Assembly (NCBI GenBank): GCA_052387815.1
Contig: JBQTIU010000061.1
Span: 1-20,027, forward strand
Source of the DNA: JBQTIU01 sp052387815
GTDB lineage: Bacteria > Pseudomonadota > Alphaproteobacteria > CACIAM-22H2
Direction of reading: 5' to 3'
Length of the DNA stretch: 20,027 nucleotides
Program-made: the position numbers and the translations under genes
Notes under the pieces: generated by a model
Told to the model about the DNA's origin: nothing
The model's input: the letters and a program-made list of their open reading frames with translations, nothing else
Database searches by the model: none
In this document: positions 5,931-13,098 of the stretch, piece after piece
Numbering within the stretch: the stretch's first letter is position 1
How the letters are laid out: the number at the start of each line of letters is the position of its first letter

Positions 5931-6085
5931 GACGCCGCCTTTTTTTGTCGCAAAAGCGCGCCGGCTGCGATGGCGACGCCGCGGCCGACGTGGCTCTTGG
6001 AGCGCGAAAGGCTTCGCGCGGTTGCCATGTGGTTGCCGAACCGCTTTCGAACAGACCGGCCAGTTTTATAACTTGTTGAAATGGC

Positions 6086-6160
6086 TGGCTGGGGCGGGAG
6101 GATTCGAACCTCCGGATGGCGGAACCAAAATCCGCTGCCTTACCACTTGGCGACGCCCCA
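6086..6160 (-). tRNA. tRNA-Gln (UUG)
   Basis: Read on the minus strand, the acceptor arm is TGGGGCG paired with CGCCCCA, followed by an encoded GCCA end. The anticodon stem is GCGGA/TCCGC with loop TTTTGGT, giving anticodon TTG (Gln). The T-arm contains GGTTCGAATCC. All four arms are recognisable in 75 nt. It lies 50 bases downstream of fcl on the same strand. Its 3' end points to the accessory region at lower coordinates, a common arrangement where integrases use tRNA genes. Confidence 0.95.
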
Positions 6161-6210
6161 CCACCGGGGAGGGAGATTACGCGCAAAACCGGCCGCCCCG
6201 CAACCGCGCC

Positions 6211-7173
6211 TCACGCCGCCCGGGCCTCGTGTTCGAGGAACCAGGCGTAGGTGCGCTCGAGGCCGTCTTGCAAGGAGGTCCGCGCCGTCCAGCCCAAGGT
6301 CTTGAGGCGGCTGCCATCGAGGAGCTTGCGCGCCACGCCGTCGGGCCGGCCCGGGTTGTAGGTGAAGGCGCCGCTGAAGCCGACCACGCTGGCGACCATC
6401 TCGGCGAGCTCGCGGACCGTCACGTCGGTCCCGGCGCCGACATTGACGGTCCCTTCCTCGGCGTAAGTCTCCATCAGGAACACCAGCGCGTCGGCGAGGT
6501 CGTCGGCGAACAGGAACTCGCGGCGCGGCGTGCCCGTGCCCCAGATCTCGACGGTGGGCGCGCGCGCCAGGCGGGCGCGGTGACACTTCAAGAGGAGGGC
6601 GGCGATGACGTGGCCGTCCTCGGCGTGGAAATTGTCGCCCGGCCCGTAGACGTTGGTGGGCATCGCGGAGATGAAGTTGCAGCCGTATTGCCGGCGATAG
6701 GCTTGGGCCATCTTGAGGCCGGCGATCTTGGCTACCGCGTACCACTCGTTGGTGGGCTCGAGCGGGCCGGTCAAGAGCGCGTCCTCGGACATCGGCTGTC
6801 GGGCCAGCCGCGGATAGATGCAGGATGAGCCCAGGAACAGGAGCTTGCCCACGCCGGCGCGCCAGCAGGCATGGATGACGTTCGCCTCGATCGCCAGGTT
6901 CTCGTAGATGAACTCGGCCGGGCGCGTGTTGTTGGCATGGATGCCGCCCACCCGCGCCGCAGCGAGGAACACCGCGTCGGGGCGCGCCGTCCCGAACCAG
7001 TCCTCGACCTCGGCCTGGCGCGACAGGTCGAGGCTCTCGCGCCCGACCGTCAGGACCTCGCAGTCGAGCGCGGCGAGCCGGCGGACGATCGCCTGGCCGA
7101 CCATGCCGCGGTGCCCCGCCACCAAGACGCGCTTGCCGGCGAGCGGGAAGTCCTTCTCAGTCGCGGCTGGCAC
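6211..7173 (-). CDS. fcl: GDP-L-fucose synthase
   Basis: A short-chain dehydrogenase-fold enzyme of 320 residues from a GTG at 7173. It epimerises and reduces GDP-4-keto-6-deoxy-D-mannose to GDP-L-fucose using NADPH. Visible motifs are the Rossmann loop GHRGMVG (20-26), AAARVGGIHANNT, LGSSCIYP with the catalytic serine region (116-117), and the YxxxK pair Tyr145/Lys149 in NEWYAVAKIAG. The frame is open further upstream, but the GTG gives the normal family length and overlaps the gmd stop by only 17 nt. It is co-transcribed with gmd, which makes its substrate. The product supplies fucose (or related 6-deoxyhexose) for surface polysaccharide. Confidence 0.92.
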   Translation of the reverse strand: MPAATEKDFPLAGKRVLVAGHRGMVGQAIVRRLAALDCEVLTVGRESLDLSRQAEVEDWFGTARPDAVFLAAARVGGIHANNTRPAEFIYENLAIEANVIHACWRAGVGKLLFLGSSCIYPRLARQPMSEDALLTGPLEPTNEWYAVAKIAGLKMAQAYRRQYGCNFISAMPTNVYGPGDNFHAEDGHVIAALLLKCHRARLARAPTVEIWGTGTPRREFLFADDLADALVFLMETYAEEGTVNVGAGTDVTVRELAEMVASVVGFSGAFTYNPGRPDGVARKLLDGSRLKTLGWTARTSLQDGLERTYAWFLEHEARAA

Positions 7174-8227
7174 GGAACTCGATCTCGCGCTTGAGCTGCC
7201 GGCGATCGGCGTCGACCATCTCGCGCACCAGGTCGGCGAAGCCGGTCTTGTGGCGCCAGCCGAGCACGCGCTGCGCCTTGCTCGCGTCGCCACGCAGATG
7301 CTCGACCTCGGTCGGGCGGAAATACCGCCGGTCGACTTCGATCAGCAACTCGCCGGTCTTCGCATCCACGCCTTGCTCGTCGATGCCCGTGCCGCGCCAG
7401 GCGATGGGCCGGCCGACATGGACGAAGGCGAGCGCGGCGAACTCGCGCACGCTGTGCGCCTCGCCGGTCGCCAAGACGTAGTCGTCGGGGGTCGGCTGCT
7501 GCAACATCAGCCACATGCCCTCGACATAGTCGCGCGCATGGCCCCAGTCGCGCGCGGCGTCGAGGTTGCCGAGATAAAGCCGGTCCTGGAGCCCGGCCTC
7601 GATCGCCGCCGCGGCGCGGGTGATCTTGCGGGTGACGAAAGTCTCGCCGCGGGTCGGCCCCTCGTGGTTGAACAGGATGCCGTTCGAGGCATGCAACCCG
7701 TACGCCTCGCGGTAGTTGACCGTCATCCAGAAGGCGTAGAGCTTGGCGGCGGCATAGGGGCTGCGCGGGCGGAAGGGCGTTGTCTCGCGCTGCGGCGTCT
7801 CCTCGGCGAGGCCGTAGAGCTCGGAGGTCGAGGCCTGATAGAAGCGCACGTGTCGGGCCAGCCCGAGGATGCGGATCGCCTCCAAGAGGCGCAGCGCGCC
7901 GAGCGCGTCGGCATTGGCCGTGTATTCGGGCGTCTCGAAGCTCACTTGGACGTGGCTCTGGGCGGCGAGGTTGTAAATCTCGCTGGGCCGGGTCTCCTGC
8001 ACCAGGCGAATGAGGTTGGTGGCGTCGGCGAGGTCGCCGTAGTGCATCAAGAACCGCACGCCCGGCCGGTGCGGGTCGGCGTAGAGATGGTCGACCCGCT
8101 CGGTGTTGAAGGACGACGAGCGCCGCTTGACGCCGTGCACGATATAGCCCTTGGCGAGCAGGAATTCGGCGAGATAGGCGCCGTCCTGGCCGGTGATGCC
8201 GGTGATGAGTGCGACGGGCTGGGACAT
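7157..8227 (-). CDS. gmd: GDP-mannose 4,6-dehydratase
   Basis: 356 residues, full length. It converts GDP-D-mannose to GDP-4-keto-6-deoxy-D-mannose with bound NADP. Visible features are the GITGQDGAYL nucleotide loop (10-19), GVKRRSSSFNTERVDHLY (NADP contacts), the catalytic region QASTSELYG with Thr134 and Glu136, and Tyr158/Lys162 in SPYAAAKLYAF, followed by NHEGPTRGETFVTRK. The ATG at 8227 opens MSQPVALITGITGQDG as expected. It is first gene of a gmd-fcl operon. The upstream region is gene-free and rich in hairpins. Confidence 0.95.
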   Translation of the reverse strand: MSQPVALITGITGQDGAYLAEFLLAKGYIVHGVKRRSSSFNTERVDHLYADPHRPGVRFLMHYGDLADATNLIRLVQETRPSEIYNLAAQSHVQVSFETPEYTANADALGALRLLEAIRILGLARHVRFYQASTSELYGLAEETPQRETTPFRPRSPYAAAKLYAFWMTVNYREAYGLHASNGILFNHEGPTRGETFVTRKITRAAAAIEAGLQDRLYLGNLDAARDWGHARDYVEGMWLMLQQPTPDDYVLATGEAHSVREFAALAFVHVGRPIAWRGTGIDEQGVDAKTGELLIEVDRRYFRPTEVEHLRGDASKAQRVLGWRHKTGFADLVREMVDADRRQLKREIEFRASRD

Positions 8228-8463
8228 CCGGTCTGGCGCGCGCCCTTCGGATTCGAAACTGCCGGGGGGAACGACTTACCACCGCCCCGCCCGCTTCACA
8301 ACCGGCGATCGGCTCGCCTCTTTGCGGCGGCCGCTCGCCACCGCCCACCGCGCCTTGGCGCGCCGGCCCAGCATGTGCAGGCAAAGGTCGAGCTGGGCCG
8401 GGGCCGTCGCCGGTCGGGGCGCCGGGAGGACAATTGCATTTGGACGCCGCGAGATCGATCGCG

Positions 8464-8506
8464 TCACCTCTCCCGTCGGGAGAGGTCGCCGCGCAGCGGC
8501 GGGTGA
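8464..8506. repeat. Compound palindromic repeat (three-stem element)
   Basis: An outer stem TCACC (8464-8468) / GGTGA (8502-8506) encloses two hairpins: CCTCTCCC (8467-8474) / GGGAGAGG (8478-8485), and CGCCGC (8487-8492) / GCGGCG (8496-8501). The outer arms and first hairpin share one or two bases, so not all pair at once. This layout resembles dispersed intergenic repeats common in alphaproteobacteria. Confidence 0.65.
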
Positions 8507-8540
8507 GGGGCCGGCGCAACCCAATTCGGCGCTGCCCCTC

Positions 8541-8639
8541 GCGAGGCAGCGCCTCGCGCGGGCTCGGCTCACGCTCGCCACCCGATGTCGATGGACATCG
8601 CCCCCTGGAGAGGATCATTGCGGCGAGGCGATGCCTCGC
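8541..8639. repeat. Paired GCGAGGC/GCCTCGC hairpins flanking a third hairpin
   Basis: The same 7-bp stem, GCGAGGC paired with GCCTCGC and a 3-nt loop, appears at 8541-8557 and again at 8623-8639. Between them lies CGATGTC (8583-8589) / GACATCG (8594-8600). Repeated stems suggest a small mobile or amplified palindrome, or transcript-end structures for the TPR gene, whose stop is at 8701. Confidence 0.55.
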
Positions 8640-8700
8640 GCCCCGTCTACGCAAGCCCGCTTGGAGTCCGCCGAATGCGGAAGCCCTGGGGCGCCGGCGG

Positions 8701-10428
8701 TCAACTGCCGCGCTGGCTGGTGCTCGGCATGAGGCCGCGCGCGAGCTTGCGCTCGATCTCGGCGCGCACCGCCGGCTCGGGCTTGTTGTTGAGCGCCCGG
8801 CGCCATTGGAATTGCGCCTCGTTGGTGCGCCCGACCTGCCACAAGGCGTCGCCGAGATGGTCGAGGATGACCGGGTCTTCCGGCACCAGCTCGGCGGCGC
8901 GTTCGAGCAGCTCGGTCGCTTCGCGGTAGCGGCCGGTGCGGTACATCACCCAGCCCAGCGAGTCGATGATGTGGCCGCTGTTGGGCCGCAGCTGGACCGC
9001 GCGCTCGAGCATGGTCTGCGCCTCTTGGAAATTGACCCCCTGCTCGACCCAGGAATAGGCGAGGTAGTTGAGCACGTCGGGCTGCTCGGGCCTGAGTTCG
9101 AGCGCGCGCTTGAAATCGGCCTCGGCGCGCGGCCAAAGCTTGGCGCGCTCGAGCGCGATGCCGCGGGCGTAGAAAATCGACCAGTGCCGGGGCTCGACCT
9201 TGGCCAGGCGCAGAATCGCGCGATCGTAGGCCGCCGCCGCCTCGCTGAAGCGCTCCTTGACGCGCAGCAGCTGGCCGATGGCGAGCAGCGGTTCGCCGCG
9301 GTCCGCTCGCTCGGCCGCCATCGCCTCGAGCAGCTGGATCGCCTCCTCCGTCCGGCCCATGGCGTTGAAGTTCTGCGCCACCTTGAGCCGCGCCGGCCAG
9401 TCGAACAACGACCACACCGGGATGCGCGCATATAACGCATTGGCGGCCTCGCGCTGCCCCTGGCCCTCGAAGATCTCGGCCACCAGCAGGATCGCGACCG
9501 GCATATCGGGGACCAGCGCCAGCGCCAGCCGGGCGTAGGTGAGCGCGAGCTGGCCGTTGTTTTCCTGGCGCAGCGCGCTGGCGGTGTTGAGGAGCGCCTC
9601 GGCAAGGCCGGAGGCGACGTCGGGGACGAGCCGGGCCGTCTCGGCGCCGGCCGGGAACGCCTCGGCGCCGGCCGCGTCGGGGTTCTGGGCCGCGAGGCGG
9701 GCGTGGATGGCGCGCGCCGCCTCGCTGCGCCCCTGGCGCTCGAAGAAGCGCACCGCCGCCTCGGCCAGCCGTGGCGGCGGTCCGCCTTCGACCTCGAGCG
9801 CCTGGCGATAATGTTCCTCCGCCTCGCCGCTGCGCCCCGCCAGATCGTTGATCAGCGCGGCATGGTAATCGTAGAACGCCTTGAAGCCCCGGACTTCGGC
9901 GACGGCACGCAAGGCATTGAGGGCCGCGGCCGGCCGCCCCTGGGCGAGGTTGAGCCACGCGATCGCCAAGGGCAGGACCACCCGGTGGACGCCCGTAATC
10001 GGCAGGCCTTCGAGCCGCCGCAGGGCGCCGGCATGGTCGCCGTCGCGCGCCTCGATCAGCGCCAGCGTCAGGTTGGCCTGCGGGTTGGCGGCGCTCAAGC
10101 GCACGATCCGCCGCGCGATGTCGACCGCCTCGCTGACGCGGCCATCGCCGATCAGCAGCGTATGCGCGCGGTTCAAGAGATCGAAGTTCTCGGGATCTTC
10201 CTCGAGCGCCGCGAGGATGAACCGCGCGGCGGAACCCTGGTCGCGCTGCCGCTCGGCTTGGCGCGCGGCAAGGTAATTGCCGAGCGCCGAGGCGCTGAAG
10301 GCGGGCGCCTCCGGGACCGGAGCGACCGCACCCCCGCCGCCCTCGGCGCAGGCCGCCACCGCCGCCGCCAGAATCGCCGCCGCCAGCCGCGCGCCCGACC
10401 CGCGCCGTGATCGCATCCTAGTTCGCAT
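8701..10428 (-). CDS. TPR-repeat lipoprotein
   Basis: 575 residues from the ATG at 10428. The N-terminus is basic (MRTRMRSRRG), then hydrophobic, ending in the lipobox VAAC with lipidated Cys27, so the protein is probably anchored in the outer or inner membrane facing the periplasm. The rest is tetratricopeptide repeats throughout: near the N-terminus AARFILAALEEDPENFDLLNRA, and at the C-terminus AEADFKRALELRPEQPDVLNYLAYS, QLRPNSGHIIDSLGWVMYRTGRYREATELL and DPVILDHLGDALWQVGR. Such proteins act as scaffolds in envelope or polysaccharide processes; no specific partner can be named. ATGs at 10443 and 10416 are alternative starts; CAGGCG before 10428 favours it. It follows the ETF oxidoreductase gene by 59 bases on the same strand. 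Confidence 0.85.
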   Translation of the reverse strand: MRTRMRSRRGSGARLAAAILAAAVAACAEGGGGAVAPVPEAPAFSASALGNYLAARQAERQRDQGSAARFILAALEEDPENFDLLNRAHTLLIGDGRVSEAVDIARRIVRLSAANPQANLTLALIEARDGDHAGALRRLEGLPITGVHRVVLPLAIAWLNLAQGRPAAALNALRAVAEVRGFKAFYDYHAALINDLAGRSGEAEEHYRQALEVEGGPPPRLAEAAVRFFERQGRSEAARAIHARLAAQNPDAAGAEAFPAGAETARLVPDVASGLAEALLNTASALRQENNGQLALTYARLALALVPDMPVAILLVAEIFEGQGQREAANALYARIPVWSLFDWPARLKVAQNFNAMGRTEEAIQLLEAMAAERADRGEPLLAIGQLLRVKERFSEAAAAYDRAILRLAKVEPRHWSIFYARGIALERAKLWPRAEADFKRALELRPEQPDVLNYLAYSWVEQGVNFQEAQTMLERAVQLRPNSGHIIDSLGWVMYRTGRYREATELLERAAELVPEDPVILDHLGDALWQVGRTNEAQFQWRRALNNKPEPAVRAEIERKLARGLMPSTSQRGS

Positions 10429-10464
10429 GTCGCCTGCAAGCATAGCCAATCGCCCGGCCCGGCG

Positions 10465-10479
10465 CCACCGTCGCGGTGG
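10465..10479 (-). other. Hairpin between the ETF-QO stop and the TPR lipoprotein gene
   Basis: A perfect 6-bp stem CCACCG (10465-10470) / CGGTGG (10474-10479) with a 3-nt loop lies just after the ETF-QO stop. No T-run follows, so it is not a standard intrinsic terminator. It may stabilise the upstream transcript end or attenuate read-through. Confidence 0.35.
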
Positions 10480-10487
10480 GCAGATTC

Positions 10488-12113
10488 TTACATATTTGGG
10501 TAGTTTGGCCCGCCGCCGCCCTCCGGCACCACCCAGTCGATGTTCTGGGTCGGATCCTTGATGTCGCAGGTCTTGCAGTGCACGCAATTCTGGGCGTTGA
10601 TCTGCAAGCGCGGCTTGCCGCTCTCCTCGTACAGGATTTCGTAGACCCCGGCCGGGCAGTAGCGCTGCTCGGGCGCGTCGTAGAGCGCCAGGTTGTGCGC
10701 CACCGGCACGCCCGAGTCCTTGAGCCGCAGGTGCAGGGGCTGGTTGTCCGCGTGGTTGGTCCCCGACAGGAACACCGAGGACAGGCGGTCGAAGCTCACC
10801 TTGCCGTCGGGCTTGGGGTAGTCGATCGGCCGGCAGCGGTCCTTGGGCTGGAGCGCCTCGTGATCCGCGCGATGGTGGAGGGTCCACGGCGCCCGGCCGC
10901 GCAAGATATACGTGTCGAGCCCAGCATAGGCGAGCCCGGCCCATAATCCCCAGCGGAAAGCGGGCCGCAGGTTGCGGACCCGGTAAAGCTCGTCCCACAC
11001 CCAGGAACCGGCCAGCAGACGCGGATATTCGCCGAGCTCGGGGGTGCCGCCCGCCAGCGCCGTGAACGCCGCCTCGGCGGCGAGCATGCCGGATTTCATC
11101 GCCGTGTGCGTCCCCTTGATCTTCGGCACATTGAGGAAGCCGGCGGCGCAGCCGATCAGCGCCCCGCCCGGAAAGACCGGGTTGGGAACCGACTGGAAAC
11201 CGCCCTCGTTCACCGCCCGCGCGCCATAGGCCACCCGCCGCCCACCCGCGAAGGTCGGCCGGATGGCGGGATGGGTCTTGAAGCGCTGGAACTCCTCGAA
11301 CGGGTCGAGATACGGGTTTTCGTAGTCGAGCCCGACCACGAACCCGACCGCGACCTGATTGTTCTCCAGGTGGTAGATGAACGACCCGCCGTAGGTGCGG
11401 GCATCCAAGGGCCAACCGATCGAATGGACGACCAGGCCCGGGCGGTGGCGGGAGGGGTCGACTTCCCACAGCTCCTTGAGGCCGATCCCATAGGTCTGCG
11501 GATCGGCCGCCGCGCGCAACTCGAAGCGCTCGATCAGCGTCTTGGCGAGCGAGCCGTGGCAGCCCTCGGCGAACAGCGTCAGGCGCGAGCGCAGTTCGAC
11601 CCCGGGCTGGTGACTGGCAGTCGGCTGGCCGTCCTTGCCCACCCCCATGTCGCCGGTCGCCACGCCCGCCACCCGCCCGGCGTCGTCGTACAGCACTTCG
11701 GCGGCAGCGAAGCCCGCATAGATCTCGACGCCCAGCGCCTCGGCTTGTTTGGCGAGCCAGCGGCACAAATTGCCGAGGCTGACGATGTAGTTGCCGCGGT
11801 TGCGCATCGGCGGCGGGGTGGGCAGGCGATACGCGCCGGCGCGGGTCAGGAACAGGAACCGATCCTCGGCCGCCGCCGTGTTGAGCGGCGCCCCCTTGGC
11901 GCGCCAATCCGGAATGAGTTCGTCAAGCGCCCGGGGCTCGATCACCGCGCCCGAGAGAATATGAGCGCCGACCTCGGCGCCCTTCTCGATGACGCAGACC
12001 TGGAGCTGCTGGCCGGCGGCGGCGGCGAGCTGGCGCAGCCGGATCGCCGCCGACAGGCCGGACGGCCCGGCGCCGACCACCGTGACGTCGTACTCCATCC
12101 GCTCGCGCGCCAC
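10488..12113 (-). CDS. Electron transfer flavoprotein-ubiquinone oxidoreductase (ETF-QO)
   Basis: 541 residues, normal length. It passes electrons from reduced ETF (fatty-acid and amino-acid dehydrogenases) to membrane ubiquinone through FAD and a [4Fe-4S] cluster. Visible features: the FAD-binding GAGPSGLSAAIRL near residue 14, EKGAEVGAHILSGAVIEP, the conserved GLKELWEVDPSRHRPGLVVH region, and C-terminal cluster ligands Cys486 (RYCPAGVYE) and Cys510/513/516 (NCVHCKTCDIKDP). The GTG at 12113 is chosen because GGGGGA lies 7 nt before it; the ATG at 12098 (MEYDVTVVGAG) is the alternative. The gene is divergent from the uracil-DNA glycosylase gene. Confidence 0.95.
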   Translation of the reverse strand: MARERMEYDVTVVGAGPSGLSAAIRLRQLAAAAGQQLQVCVIEKGAEVGAHILSGAVIEPRALDELIPDWRAKGAPLNTAAAEDRFLFLTRAGAYRLPTPPPMRNRGNYIVSLGNLCRWLAKQAEALGVEIYAGFAAAEVLYDDAGRVAGVATGDMGVGKDGQPTASHQPGVELRSRLTLFAEGCHGSLAKTLIERFELRAAADPQTYGIGLKELWEVDPSRHRPGLVVHSIGWPLDARTYGGSFIYHLENNQVAVGFVVGLDYENPYLDPFEEFQRFKTHPAIRPTFAGGRRVAYGARAVNEGGFQSVPNPVFPGGALIGCAAGFLNVPKIKGTHTAMKSGMLAAEAAFTALAGGTPELGEYPRLLAGSWVWDELYRVRNLRPAFRWGLWAGLAYAGLDTYILRGRAPWTLHHRADHEALQPKDRCRPIDYPKPDGKVSFDRLSSVFLSGTNHADNQPLHLRLKDSGVPVAHNLALYDAPEQRYCPAGVYEILYEESGKPRLQINAQNCVHCKTCDIKDPTQNIDWVVPEGGGGPNYPNM

Positions 12114-12169
12114 GCTTCAGTCCCCCGCGGAAAGGTGTCAGGCCCAAGCGGAAAAACGCCGAAAATCGG

Positions 12170-12198
12170 TTTAGACCTTATACCTGAATTCATATACT
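12170..12198 (+). promoter_or_regulatory. Candidate promoter for the uracil-DNA glycosylase gene (near-leaderless)
   Basis: TATACT (12193-12198) is a good -10 box; TTTAGA (12170-12175) is a weak -35 at 17-bp spacing. Only 11 bases separate the -10 box from the ATG at 12210, and no ribosome-binding site is present. Transcription would therefore start a few bases before, or at, the start codon. Confidence 0.35.
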
Positions 12199-12209
12199 TT
12201 CTCGCCGCC

Positions 12210-13004
12210 ATGAACGAGCATCGCGCCAAGTTGCGCTGGCTCATCGAGATGGGCGCCGACGAGGCGATCGGCGAGGTCCCGGTCGACCGGCTGGGCCGCG
12301 TGGGGGCCGGTCCTTCGACCCGCCCGCCGGCCGGGTTCAAACCGGCCCCTACCGACGGCCAGCCGATGCCAGCGCGCGCCGCCCCGGCCGCCCGGCCGGC
12401 CGCCGAGCGCGCCCGGGCGCTGGCGGGGGCGGCGGGCACGCTCGACGAGCTCAAGGCCGCGCTCGCCGCTTTCGACGGCTGCGCCCTCAAGGCCACCGCG
12501 ACCAAGCTCGTTTTCGCCGACGGCAATCCCTTGGCCCGGGTCATGTTCGTGGGCGAGGCGCCGGGGGCCGACGAGGACCGCCAGGGCAAACCGTTCGTCG
12601 GGGTGAGCGGCCAGCTTTTGGACCGCATGCTGGGCTGGATCGGTCTCGACCGGGGCGCGGTCTACATTACCAATATCCTACCCTGGCGGCCGCCCGGCAA
12701 CCGCACGCCGACCGCCGGCGAGATCGCCCTCTGCCAGCCGTTCGTCGAACGACAGATCGAACTGGTGGCGCCCGCCGTGCTGGTCCTGGTCGGCGGGATT
12801 GCCGCCAAGACCCTGCTTGGAACCCAGGAGGGAATCATAAAATTGCGCGGCCGCTGGTTCGAGTATTCCACCGCGGCCCTTCCCCGCCCCATCCCGGCGC
12901 TCGCCACCTACCATCCGGCATATCTATTGCGTTCTCCGGCACAAAAGCGCGATTCCTGGCGTGATTTATTGGCGATCAAGGCTAAACTCAAGTCGGTCGG
13001 ATAA
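12210..13004 (+). CDS. Uracil-DNA glycosylase, family-4-like
   Basis: 264 residues. It removes uracil from DNA to start base-excision repair. Motif A is GEAPGADEDRQGKPFVG (115-131) and the C-terminal motif is HPAYLL (His235). ITNILPWRPPGNRTPT and GGIAAKTLLG also match the family. Of the four cysteines that hold [4Fe-4S] in classical family 4, only Cys91 (FDGC) and Cys175 (IALC) are visible; the third position is Trp159. I recall Fe-S-free family-4-like enzymes from alphaproteobacteria such as Bradyrhizobium, which may be the closest class. Residues 31-48 are encoded by a palindromic repeat inserted in the linker between the N-terminal helix (LRWLIEMGADEAIGE) and the catalytic domain. The ATG at 12210 has no ribosome-binding site; the frame runs much further upstream without meaning. 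Confidence 0.92.
   Translation: MNEHRAKLRWLIEMGADEAIGEVPVDRLGRVGAGPSTRPPAGFKPAPTDGQPMPARAAPAARPAAERARALAGAAGTLDELKAALAAFDGCALKATATKLVFADGNPLARVMFVGEAPGADEDRQGKPFVGVSGQLLDRMLGWIGLDRGAVYITNILPWRPPGNRTPTAGEIALCQPFVERQIELVAPAVLVLVGGIAAKTLLGTQEGIIKLRGRWFEYSTAALPRPIPALATYHPAYLLRSPAQKRDSWRDLLAIKAKLKSVG
12300..12352. repeat. 53-bp palindromic (REP-like) element, copy 2, inside the glycosylase gene
   Basis: Arms GTGGGGGCCGGT (12300-12311) and ACCGGCCCCTAC (12341-12352) are inverted repeats with one mismatch. The inner palindrome is CCGG-GTTCAAA-CCGG (12331-12345). Arms and spacing correspond to the element at 5572-5625. It encodes VGAGPSTRPPAGFKPAPT in frame. Confidence 0.7.
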
Positions 13005-13098
13005 ACCGCTATATTTCAACAAATTCGCTTTTTATCCACAATCTGTAGTGCCGGCGGCCGAGATTTATGTTTGTCGGGCGCAGGGTTGATCATCTATC

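Larger units (their letters stand above)
8228..8700. other. Gene-free intergenic region with several hairpin repeats
   Basis: 473 bases between gmd and the TPR lipoprotein gene. I see no credible gene; the open frames here are compositional. It holds at least four perfect hairpins (8464-8506, 8541-8557, 8583-8600, 8623-8639), mostly in the half nearer the TPR gene. The gmd promoter should lie in the half nearer 8228, but no convincing -35/-10 pair is visible. Confidence 0.6.

Noticed and set aside
5585..6028. 147-codon minus-strand frame between the palindrome and tRNA-Gln
   Set aside because: Part is antisense to the retropepsin C-terminal half and part translates the palindrome; no family resemblance.
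6086..6105. Search for an attachment-site repeat of the tRNA-Gln 3' end
   Set aside because: No second copy of the tRNA 3' end is seen elsewhere in the window; short matches such as the one near 5325 are too short to count.
5629..6828. 399-codon plus-strand frame across tRNA-Gln and fcl
   Set aside because: It runs through a tRNA gene and antisense to GDP-fucose synthase; a compositional shadow.
6908..8506. 532-codon plus-strand frame antisense to fcl and gmd
   Set aside because: Both minus-strand enzymes carry complete active-site motifs; the antisense frame has none.
8464..8506. CRISPR array
   Set aside because: The repeats are hairpins without regularly spaced identical units and unique spacers, and no cas gene is present.
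11106..12209. Upstream in-frame extension of the uracil-DNA glycosylase gene
   Set aside because: This part is antisense to ETF-QO and shows no domain; the ATG at 12210 gives the normal family N-terminus.
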